Shown piece by piece: positions 46,781-56,904 of a stretch of DNA of 64,000 bases. The position numbers were made by a program, and so were the translations under genes. A model generated the notes under the pieces. The model was not told the origin of the DNA and made no database searches. It worked only from the letters and a program-made list of their open reading frames with translations. Within the stretch, counting starts at the first letter, position 1; the number at the start of each line of letters is the position of its first letter. Location of the stretch: assembly GCA_910574455.1 (NCBI GenBank), contig CAJSYZ010000007.1, positions 4,106,461-4,170,460 of the forward strand, written 5' to 3'. Origin of the DNA: Trichaptum fuscoviolaceum. Lineage: Eukaryota; Basidiomycota; Agaricomycetes; Hymenochaetales; Trichaptaceae.

Positions 46781-47620
46781 GGATTTAGGACACCCGAAAT
46801 TGAAACCCATAAGACCCCGCTTGGCACTCAGGCTGGCAAGCATTTAGGGAGGTTGAAGCCACCCGTCCACCGCCGGCCTTGAGCAGAAGTTCTGCCGGTC
46901 CATGGAGACCCGCGGTATAACTTACCTTTGAACTTGAAGGTAAGGTATCAGGGTGTACTTATGATATCTTACCTGATACTACTACTAGTACGGTAAGCAA
47001 GGCAGGCATTTAGGACGACTGTCCTAGACACGGACCATCTGGCAGACCCTTCCCCTCTGCTAGATCCTGGAAATTTAGGGCCCGGGCAAGACGGAGAGTT
47101 TGGCTCCGAGCCGTGCCGTTTAGTACTAGTACTACATACTACTTGTAGGACGAAAAAGCCGTTCTAAATCCTTAGTACGGGAAGCATAGCCTGAGTATGG
47201 TGGCTTCCGACTCAGCCTGAGCCGCAGGCTGCGTCACTACTCTAGTGGATGCCTTCCCGTAAGAATTTAGGACGGCGGAGGCTGTCCTAAATCTTTGAAA
47301 CTCCGTCAGGTACAGGTTTAGGACAGCCATCCTAAACCGTAAGCAACATCTAGGACGGGTCCTAAATTCCTTTCCGGTTGCCACGGTGAGGTCTGCCGGA
47401 TTATTTTCATAGATAAAATTGCTTAAAATGGAAGCGGGTGCGTCACATAATCTTCACTTCTACTAAATATGGTATGTGAGAACGCTGCTGTAATGTTTAG
47501 AGCCCTTCCTTGATCTCAGTAATTTAGGACGACCGACGTCGACCGGAAAGTTGGCTCCGTTCCCGGATAATATTCGGAAGAGGATTTAGGATAAGAATCG
47601 TCGTCCTAAATCCTTACGGG
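46780..47620. repeat. Cluster of TTTAGGAC..GTCCTAAA stem-loops (4b)
   Basis: Clear hairpins are TAGGAC-4-GTCCTA (about 47011), ATTTAGGAC-10-GTCCTAAAT (47265-47292), GGTTTAGGA-6-TCCTAAACC (47315-47338), TAGGAC-2-GTCCTA (47351-47364) and GGATTTAGGA-12-TCCTAAATCC (47582-47613). Single arms occur near 46782, 47076 and 47522. Arms are perfect while loops differ completely in length and sequence, so the arms are the conserved part. Confidence 0.8.
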
Positions 47621-48163
47621 AAGGCATCCAGTACCATCATAATGATGATCACGGTGCCTCCGCATCATCATGCCGTGAAACACAAACAAGTATAGTACTA
47701 CTATAGTACTATCCGGCGAGGACTCGGACTCCGAAGCGAACTGCGGCGGCCGAGCTGTCAAGTTGCTGAGATCATCAACTTCAAATTCGACTAGTAAGTA
47801 CTAGTAGTAGTAGTAGTAGTACTAGTAGTTACGGTAGTAGTACTACTCGCAGCGGGTGCACTCATGCTGTGGCACTGCCAGTGCCAGTGAGGCTGGGAAG
47901 TCCTACTACTAGTAGTAGTAGTATCACTGGCATAGTAGTACTAGCCTGAGTACTTAAATTTAAATATAGTACTACTCTTCACGGCACTCCGTCAGCCTGA
48001 GTCACGGTGTGGCCTGCTGGCAGCGGTAGTATCCGACTTCCATCAACTTCTTCAAGTTCACGTTCCGACGGTGAATAGCTTTTAGTTGCCACTGGCAGCG
48101 GACCCCATCATGATGCCCCCCACATCATCTTGAAGCCAGCAACTCAACGACTATCCCTTCAGA
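47620..48163. repeat. Palindromic-word cluster 4c, upstream of the gene at 48164
   Basis: Contains CATCATAATGATGATCACGG, TATAGTACTACTATAGTACT, long ACTAGT/AGT triplet runs (47790-47850), GGCACTGCCAGTGCCAGTG and GAAGTCCTACTACTAGTAGT. No recognisable core promoter was picked out. Confidence 0.65.
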
Positions 48164-51100
48164 ATGTCTCTTGTTGTCCCTCACGCTAACATGCCAGTGC
48201 TACCTGTTAACACTGGCATCCCGGGCCAGCAAGCCACTGGCACTCAGCCTCAGCCTCCCAAGCCAATCAAAATCACAATGCTGCTGGATCCAGAGAAAGC
48301 CAGACTAGCTGGTATGTAGTACATGTCTCAAAAACTAGTATTAGTAGTAATTTCAATTCTTTCACAAAAAGTCCAAACAGGACTAGTTCTTGTTGGCGAA
48401 GATGGAGCCTATTCGTGGCTTATAAAGACGTGGTCAGACATGGTGAAAGCAATTGAAATTTTCAATCAGATGGCACAGCGAGATGACAGTGGCAAATCAG
48501 CAATCAAGTAAGTGTCATTCATGTTGCCAGCCTTCAAAGTATGTGACCAGGACATTCTCTTGACAGCCTGCCAGTGAATGGGCCCGGCGTCTCCATGTCC
48601 GACTCGGAGTCTCTTGCAAGTGCAGGGCCCGGGTTGAGGTCACAATCGGAGTTTGAGGTCGGACTAGGAGTTGGCAGTGGCAATTTGACGTCTGCCACTG
48701 AGGCGGAACCAGACACATCCAATTTGGAATTGTGAGTAGTGTTGCCAGCCTGAGCTTAATTGCATCTTGATGACATTCCATTCTACTGTCAGCGAGGCCG
48801 CCAGTGCCGGTGCCACTGGCAGTGGGGTGGCAAAACCTGGGTCGGACGTGGACTCCAAGCCGTCAAACAGTGTCGAAGACTTGAAAACGAACCTGTGAGT
48901 GACATTGCCAGTCTGTGTAGATTGCTTCTTATCTCTTTCCTATACCCAACTAGCGACTTGTCAGTCACCATGCTCAATGGGATAGGGGGCGACTTGGACA
49001 AAGCGGGCAAGGAATGGACGGACATTGGAGGAAAGCTGGTCGAGACTGCCAAAGTTCTCAACCAGGTGATAACAAAACTCAAGCATGGAGCGGCAGCTCG
49101 GGCGGCGAATCCTGATGAAAAAAAGAAAGTGGATGAACGGCTGGATCGGGCGATGCGGAATGTTGGATCTCAAGATCTTGAGAAAAAAAGGGAAGATCTG
49201 AAAGCCACGAAAAAAAAGGCGGCCAAATCGGAGAACACGGATTACTCGGAGACAATAAAGACCTTGGAGGAGAAAGTCGATTCTCTCTCCAACGAGATAC
49301 AACATATAAAGGACCAGGCAACCCTGAATTACCCGATGCTTGCGAGGGCTGCAGCTGAGGAGGGCATCCATGCGCTACACTCCGTCATGGCAGCTAATGT
49401 TAGCAAAAGGCTTGACAGTCAATTTGATATGATTCAAAGCACCACCGACAAGGTGCATCAAATGAACGAAAAGCTGGCTCGTTTGGAGACATTGGATGCT
49501 GAACGGAAGGCGGACCAGACATTGGATGCTGAACGGAAGGCGGACCGCTCCAAAGACGACCTTTTGACGCGGACTATAGCATCGTTCGCTGTCATGATAC
49601 GCGAGCTTCAAATCATTGCCGTAGCAGCTGAATCGGTAAGTCATCTTGAAAGCTATTGCAAAACAAATTAAACTCATGAGTTCTCACATAGAGCGAAGCG
49701 GCAGCTTGTAGTATTAAACTACGACACGTCTTCGAGGACGCCAGGAACATTCTTTATATGGCTTTTGCCATTGTTTTCCCAAACAAATTCAAGATCGAAT
49801 CGGTTGCCCCTTTTGACATTACTGGTGATGGCGGTGTCAAGACAGCGGGGCTCATCAGAGGTGTAAACGAGCTTTACGCTGAGTTCACTGCCCAACCAAC
49901 CATGCGCCGGGACGGAAAGGTTCCCATTGCAAGGCATCTGTTTGATGACCTGCTCACCGCTTTACCTCAAAGCCTCATATCCTCAGAGGAAGCACGCTAC
50001 GAAGAGTGGTTAGCAGGGATTGAAGACAAGTTAGCAGACTTCCGCGAGGAGGATACGACATACAAGGACGCGGTTAAGGCGAAAAAGAAAGCAGAGGAGA
50101 CGACAAAGGACCCAAAGTGTAGTGAGGAAAAGAGGGGCCGGGCCGTGAAGACGCTGAGGGAAACCGAAAAGAAGCTGCAGAGCTTGGTAGAGGGCGCGAG
50201 AGCAGAGCTTAAATCCAAATACCCCTTCACAAACTCCTGGCAGCCGTCGCCTGACGCAAAATCCATCGAAAAGTTCCGTTTCTTTCTTGTGCGCTTCTAT
50301 CTTATCTTCGAATTCCATCGAAGGTTGTATGTCATCCTCAATCGCAAGCTGAAGAAGTTGGATTCACAACAGCCAGCCACCACACTCGACGAGCAGGAGT
50401 CCACATGGGATGCCAGCATAGATGACTTTACGTGCAAACCGTTCCCAAATCTTGATCCATCAGAAGAGGGTGTCCTCGATCTGAAGGACCTGCCTAAGTT
50501 CTATTTCGAGGAATTCTTTGCAAAGATGGCCGAAGAGGGCGACATCGAATACTATGGCTCTGAGGACATACCCCATGCGTCGGCCAAAGGTTTTCCTCCA
50601 AAAGCTCTCCCAGCTGATATACAGCGCAGTTTTGAGGAAGTCTCAGCTTCTTTCGACCAATTATCCTTGAACACACTAGCGGAAGTTGTCAAGCAGGCGA
50701 ATCTCACGGAAGTCCCGGTGCCAGTGCGAAAGTGGCCGGAAAATGACGAAGACCGAAAAAAATTATCGAAGATCCTGCATCTGGAGAAGCGGCGAAATAC
50801 GCACAGGGAGAAAGCTGTTATCCTTTCCAACGCGATGCAGATGATTACGTCTTCTGAACATGTCGTTTTTGAGGTGATGAACGAGACTCCACTCAGGCAA
50901 CATTTGAATAAACTTATCCACGACCGACATTATTATGGTGACGACGAATCTCTCTTCAAATTCATAGAAAACGCACCATCCGTACTGCACCTGACAGCGG
51001 GGGAACCACTCTTTACCTATGAACAGCAGGACGTGCTTAAAAGGATATGCAAGATAGTGGGGAACCATGGCCCTTATGGTCGGGCACCTCAGTCTTATTT

Positions 51101-51269
51101 GGCTCTGCGCATGGACTGGGCAAAGGAAGTGCGTGAGCAAACACGGAAGCCTCCTAGTTCCAAGGAAGGATTTGTGAATCCTTCCAATCCTCATTACAAA
51201 GAGCCATTTGAGTTTCGGATTACCGGCGAAGGCGTATCTCGACTCAAATCTTTGACGCCCTTGTCCTAG
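48164..51269 (+). CDS. Unknown coiled-coil protein of about 940 residues (transposon accessory gene)
   Basis: Six exons. It starts MSLVVPHANMPVLPVNTGIP; introns are 48312-48371, 48508-48566, 48732-48792, 48895-48953 and about 49636-49691. Exons 2-4 are short and Ser/Gly/Thr-rich (for example VSMSDSESLASAGPGL and EAASAGATGSGVAK). Exon 5 has a coiled coil (SETIKTLEEKVDSLSNEIQH, then a doubled TLDAERKAD). Exon 6 (about 525 codons) is helical and charged, with AFAIVFPNKFKIESVAPFDI near its start and FRFFLVRFYLIFEFHRRLYV in the middle, ending FEFRITGEGVSRLKSLTPLS. No domain recognised. The frame is clean through all exons, which supports a functional gene. It is the right-most long gene between the palindromic clusters. 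Confidence 0.7.
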
Positions 51270-52277
51270 TATACTACTACCCGTAGTATATGGTCACGGT
51301 ATAAACTTCGTCGAGTCTATCTGTCTTCCTGATAAACAATGATGTTTCGACTTTGTCTTTCCGATAATAGTAAACAATGATGTGTCGTCTTTTTCTTGAA
51401 TAAAACGCCTATGTCTTGCTTGATTGTGTGATGATATGACCTTCAACTTGAAGATATTTTGTAAATACTGATCACCACATCTCATACGATGCAGCGCATC
51501 CCCAGGCTGCCAGGAGTATCTACTAGCCTACTAGTACTCGTACTAGTAGTACCCGAAGGCTTGTTTGTGTTGTGCTTCTACTTTAACATTCAAGTTTCGG
51601 GGACATACACCGTGTTAAAGTTCCTCTGGCTCAAGTTGCCTTCAACATCACTACTTCATCCCTTCAATGTTCCGGGGAGCAAGATGAAGAGGACATGGAC
51701 GGCAAATTCTTCTGCCAGTGATGTCTGAGTCGGAGTCACTCAGGCTCACTGCCACTCAGGCTGCCAGTGCCAGTGGCACGCCGGTCACTGGCACGGTGAC
51801 TTCAAGTTCAACTTGAAGTTGTGGCACTCACTACTAAGGCTGGCAGGCTGGCACTCAGTTGTCGACTTCAACTTCAAGTTGTTGCTACCACAGGCATAGT
51901 ACTTGGTGGACATTGAAGATGCTCAACACTGGCCGTAGTCACCATGCCATACAACCAGGCTCGTTAACAGAGAACTTCCTCAGGTTGTCTTACGTCCTGG
52001 TATATTTTCTGTTTAACACTACGTTCTGCTCTCCAGGATTACATCTTGGCCCGCACCCTCCACTATTGATCGCATCCTACGCAATTATCGGAAAAAGGAA
52101 CAGCCGCTGCCGTAGGATGTACAGTTGAGTTGACACGGGATCATCTTACACACTGGCACTGGCAGCCTAGGGCGAACCACCTTACAGACACACTTTAACC
52201 AATCATCCAAGATGAGTAAGCTCTATAATATCGTTGATGGCCTCAAGTGACTTTTCAGTAGCGAACTGACGTAGTCA
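51270..52277. repeat. Palindromic-word cluster 5 and flanks
   Basis: Words occur at 51515-51555 (CTACTAGCCTACTAGTACTC), 51720-51890 (GTCGGAGTCACTCAGGCTC, GCCAGTGCCAGTGGCACGCC, ACTTCAAGTTCAACTTGAAG) and 52150-52172 (CACTGGCACTGGCAGCCTAG). After about 52180 the words stop, so the right end of the word-rich element could lie near here. No terminal inverted repeat was matched to the left side. Confidence 0.6.
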
Positions 52278-53560
52278 TGGCCTCCTCCTCAACTACCACT
52301 GTATCCCAACGCCCAAGTCACCGCAGATTCTCTTCTTCACTTTTCTACCAATTTTCAACATCGAATTCCTCCTGCACGTCCCGATTCTCTCCCAACACCA
52401 TGCGGGACCTTGTACAACTCTGATAGACCTCTTTCTTCCGCCGCGCATCTGCCGACTCGCGCTTTGCCTGTCTCGGCACGCTCAAATTGTTCTATCGGTT
52501 TCAACGCCTCGCGCAGCTCGCGTAAAACGTCTGCGCCTTACTTTGTTAGCTCCCTGTGGGTCGACGCGTTTCTACTCGTGCGCCACTCTAGGCTCGTATG
52601 GAAACCAAGGGGGTAGGAGTTCGACCGCTTTTGCAGAGGAACGAAACCACTGCCGTCTACGCAATTTACTGCGCCCACAGCAGGCGCCCCAATTCTTGAC
52701 CCAGGATTCTCTCGCAGATTTATGCCGACGCGTATCCCCCCACCGACTAAAGCAATGGCGAGCACACATGCGCACGCGTCCACCTCCACAGTTGACAACA
52801 CAAACTTCTTCAGCGATTTGTGATGGTAGAGTGGTTACATCCGTAACCATATATCATGAGTGAACCTTCTCCGAGGGACAGGGCTATGCCAGAGAGCTCA
52901 TCGTCAGTGGTGGCTGATGACCAGCTCAGAGAGCAGGACATTAAAACTGGTTGCTGCACTTGCATCCGAGGTCCGCTCCTCTCAGGTTTTGAATTGCGAG
53001 ACGCATCACCGACGTTTCGGATGTGCAAAGAGGCAAGTTACTGAACCGGCCCTCACAGGCACGAGGAGAGGATGTATGCGTGCAGTAATCAGTGAGCGAA
53101 AGCTACTACTGTACTTCTTGAGTAAGTTGTTCTTTTAATTTTTGAATCATAATACTCACGGGCTTCTTCAGCTTTGGGAGCATCGGCACGGGGAATGTCT
53201 ATACGTTCTCCGAGAACATCTGCATAAGATTTACGCCGAAAATTATATTGTCTTCTTTTCTTGGGGTGGGGGTAGGGGGATTGGACACATCCGTTCGCGT
53301 ATGGAATCTGCAAATGGGTATGATTTTCTTCACATTCCTGTATCCCCGACTCATCAGTGACAACTTTCCAGTATGACTCCGACTTTCTTGTCACCGGAAG
53401 GAACGATGGCCGCGTCAGCTTCTTCTCGTTCCATCGTTCCTCTTTTCCTCGACCATCTCAAGCTCAACAATAAGCGGCCACAGGACTCGCGCTGAGCAGT
53501 CAGTCGGGACGAGTCTCTATCCCTACCGTCTACTCTCACTTCAGGGATCCCTGCTCAATC
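52278..53560 (+). pseudogene. WD40-repeat protein remnant (perhaps F-box/WD40)
   Basis: The clearest piece is LWEHRHGECLYVLREHLHKI (from 53171), which matches the end of one WD repeat and the start of the next. It is followed in other frames by DTSVRVWNLQMG (about 53285) and SDFLVTGRNDGRVSFFSF (about 53375). This resembles the propeller of Cdc4/Fbw-type F-box proteins, which choose substrates for SCF ubiquitin ligase. Stops and frame changes separate all pieces. The upstream part (from ATG 52278, Ser/Thr-rich MASSSTTTVSQRPSHRRFSS) may be the former N-terminus, but this is a guess. No F-box was recognised. Confidence 0.5.
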
Positions 53561-54365
53561 GACATCTAATCCTAAGTTCGCCTGGCCTGAGCGGCGTAAA
53601 GAGCCCAAAAACATGGGAAGGATGCTGGAGAGGGAAGGTTGCGAAGTTGCGCGGTCGGATTCGTATATACGGGGCTATGTATCACCGGGCAGTTTGATGC
53701 ATCCCAATATTCCGCTTGCATGCACAAAGGTCGACAAAGCGACTCACAACTCAATTTGCAAATGCCGCAAAGGGAAAAATATAACTGCATTTTCGACATC
53801 ATCCAAGTTGTTGTCAACTTGTCGTGTTCCCATTCCTTGCCAAACACCTCTGCCCCGCCACCATTGCCGCCTAAACGGAGAACACTCGGTTTCAATGTGC
53901 AGTATGAGTCCATCATCGGCCGACAGCGCAATTCCCTCAGCTCCGAGGACGAGAAACGCGCCTTCATGCAAATTACTCCTTCCGAAGCGGGTTGGGATGC
54001 ATTCAAGTTGGCCCATTTCCCATTTTGGCACGGTTCTAGTTCAAGTTTCGGGTTGTGTACAGGGATGACTGTTGTATGGTGAGTTACTCATGGCTTTCTT
54101 CGAAATCCTTCTAGAGCTGATGGAGCAGCTTCTTGTGCAGTGGGTTGTATCCTCCCGACTTCTTCGGAGTTAACATGACTCATTTTCTTGTTCGTTTGTG
54201 CTTAAAATGAAAAGAAGCCTTATAATCAAGTCATCCGGAAGAAATCATTTGTCATCTCCTACTATCAGTTCAACTTGCGGTTTATCCGAGTCATAGTACA
54301 AAGCACTAATAGCTCCCTCTCTCTTTCTAGAAGAATGGGAAATCAGAAAACTGACTTCAACTACT
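53561..54365. other. Stretch with overlapping ORFs, no recognised gene
   Basis: Frames of about 145 codons are open on both strands between 53572 and 54082 (plus: MRSCAVGFVYTGLCITGQFD; minus: MNASQPASEGVICMKARFSS). Neither resembles a known family and they exclude each other. 54100-54365 shows nothing. Confidence 0.25.
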
Positions 54366-55476
54366 TTGTATAAGTGTGAAGTGGGAGCGGGTATTGTCCC
54401 CAAGATCATCATCAAGCCATTCCACCGTGAATCATGTTCTCAAATCTTCGTACTATCCTTCTCATCCTCCTCTCCCTTGATTACGCACGCCTGCACCTCC
54501 GCACCGTCCTCCGCTTTCAGCTCGTTTCAACGGTGGACAGCAAGGGCTCAAACGAAGGTACTTGTTTCATTCATATCAAGATCTGTACACTGACTTGTTG
54601 CTAGATACACAAGAAACTGCAAACATTTCTTGATCTTCTCGGGGTACCACCAACACCTCTCTCCGAATTACATCAATATAGGCTCCATAATATAGTTCCG
54701 ATACAGTGTCGCACGGGCTTGGATGTGGACAATGCAGTGACTGCAATATATGCATCATTGCCACAGGTACCAGCTAGTAGATTTGTCTCGATCGACATCG
54801 AGTGGGCAAGTGGCGGAGAAGGGCCCAATCATCGCGTGGACCTCATCCAACTCGCAGTTCAACACCACATTTATCTAGTCAGGACGCATACTCTTACTGA
54901 CCTTCCCCCTACGTTGGCGCAACTCCTTGGGGATGGTACAGTCATGAAAATTTCCGCAGGAATCAACGGTATGAATAACTTATCTTTTCTCCTGCGAGGT
55001 GGCCTAACAGAAGAAATGGCAGGTGACGCAGTGCGTATAAAGCGCAAGTTTCGCACCTCTGTGCGCTCCTGTGTCGATCTGACAGATTGGGCACGCGTTG
55101 TCTACCCGGAAGTCTGGCCCAAAAACCCGACCTGGTCCCAACTGCTCTTAAACCCTCGTCTCTGGTTCCAGCATCCGACTCCGACTGTCAAGCTCGAAAA
55201 AATAGTGGGAGAAGTATTGAGGCTGAACGTCAAGAAGAGTAGTGAGGTCACAATGAGTGACTGGGCAGCTGACGAGCTATCAGCGGCACAAAAAGAGTGT
55301 AAGTTATCATTCTGTTGTTCAAGATCAACCATCTTCAAGTTCTCACTTGCATGATCTGCTGTACTGGAATACTAGATGCAGCTATTGACGTTCACAGCAC
55401 GTTTGCTGTAGCTTTGGCCCTGAGCCAAAGCCACTCACCCTTACCGGATAAGTACATCAAGAACTTCGAGGCTTGA
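54366..55476 (+). CDS. DEDDy 3'-5' exonuclease (WRN/RNase D-like)
   Basis: Three exons: 54366-54557, 54605-55297 and 55375-55476; both introns start GTA and end AG and keep the frame, giving about 328 residues. Exo I is FVSIDIEWA with the Asp-x-Glu pair. The following DLIQLAVQHHIYLVRTH strand is typical. Exo III is QKEYAAIDVHSTFAVAL, with Tyr three residues before its Asp, and is formed exactly across the last intron. Exo II is KISAGINGMNNLSFLL, where the expected Asp three residues after Ile is Met. The family trims nucleic acid 3' ends with two metal ions; activity here is uncertain because of Exo II. The N-terminal exon is Ser-rich and the true start could differ. The protein ends LPDKYIKNFEA. 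Confidence 0.8.
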
Positions 55477-55734
55477 TCTAGTAGGCTGAGGCCCACCAGT
55501 AGCAGGTTTGACCAAATGTGCTTGAGTTATCGAGTAAATTGTTGTGCGCATGCTCTTGTCTTTCAAAGTTGCCAGGAGATTCATGATTAAAATTTATTAT
55601 TGAATTGCCTTTTTTTCCCGAATGATCACCGTAGTCTGAGGTATCAAAGTGGTTTGGAAGATGTCGCCAATGGTGTCTGTCTGCTGTTCGGATTGCTTGC
55701 CATGATGATGCTTCCAGTGGAGCTTTAAATCTAA

Positions 55735-55815
55735 AATTGGAACTTGAAGAGTTCAAGTTCAAGTTGCCACCGTGACTCGGACTGCACTTGCACTTGAACT
55801 TGAACTTGAACTTTT
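55735..55815. repeat. Palindromic-word cluster 6 (outlier)
   Basis: Reads GAACTTGAAGAGTTCAAGTT, CACCGTGACTCGGACTGCA and CACTTGAACTTGAACTTGAA. These are the word types of the transposon region, here 3.6 kb to the right of cluster 5 and beyond the exonuclease gene. Confidence 0.7.
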
Positions 55816-56641
55816 TACCACTGCGTCCCCTCAACGACACAGTGTACGTTCTCCAGTCTTGTTATGAGCACTTCTCCGCCATCCCCCACCCATTCCATAA
55901 GACCACTTATTGGCCTGAACAAGTTATGTTTTATCCTACCCTCAAGCTTGTATTGAACTCGCCTAGACTTCAACATTTCCGAATGAACCAAAAAACGATA
56001 GTGTACGTCTGAGAACGTGCTTCTTGCTTGATCTTATCACTCACATTTGTCTTTAGTACCTGGAGAGGAGAAGGTGGGCGGCCTTGTTATAGTGAGAGGA
56101 GCTCCGACGTGCACGCTGAAGCGAGCATCTTCTACCTTTCGAACGACACCCGCTGAGGATAGGCCGATACATGTTGCATCACCAACTGTTGTGATCTTCA
56201 TCAAAAATTAGTAACAATCCTTCGTCTTCAACTAGAGTCGACACCGCCTTATAGGAAAGGAAGGGCAAGGGCCGTCCGCTGACGATTGAAGAGGTGGCAG
56301 AGGACGCTATTGATGAGGGGGCAGATGAACTACACGACCGATCCCGCGCCAGCCTTGCGCATGTGTCCTTGGATGCCCCTCGCTTCACATATCAGTTTCC
56401 TGCGCCGAAACCGCCATTGCAACGTAGTAAATCTCGCGTCCGTCAATTGCAGGCTGACGGCCCCGGCCCCGGCCTCGGAACACCACCTCATACCGTCTTG
56501 CGAGACACCTTCATACCTCTAGTTGAATGTGATACACCTCCGATAGTGAAAAACGCGATGACGCGAGGCGAACATCTTTCCATGAAACAGCTGCCAGCAT
56601 CTCCCGGCCAATCTCTAGCAAGTCGCCGGAAGGTAGCGTGA
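55816..56641 (+). pseudogene. Unrecognised gene or gene remnant
   Basis: Coding-like plus-strand pieces are YVLQSCYEHFSAIPHPFHKT and PTLKLVLNSPRLQHFRMNQK (55845-55995). After a possible intron (55999-56055) comes VGGLVIVRGAPTCTLKR (about 56078), and in another frame APRFTYQFPAPKPPLQRSK (about 56376) ends at 56641. The pieces do not join into one frame. I recognise no family. Confidence 0.35.
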
Positions 56642-56904
56642 ACCTAGGCGCTACATCTAGTTCACAAGCATCGGACTACGGTGGCGAACATCTATGAGGG
56701 CATGCGAGGGAAGAGAATAAGCGCAACCTTTGAAGCCTCTGGAACTATAAGTACGGACTTCTCTTCTTGCTATTATATTACTAGGCTTATACTGGTTTAT
56801 TCATCAGCGAAACCACATGCGTCTATTTCGGATACTTTGCTCTTCAAACATATCATATCAACACAGATCTAACCGAAGCTAAATGTGTTAGACAATTATT
56901 GATC

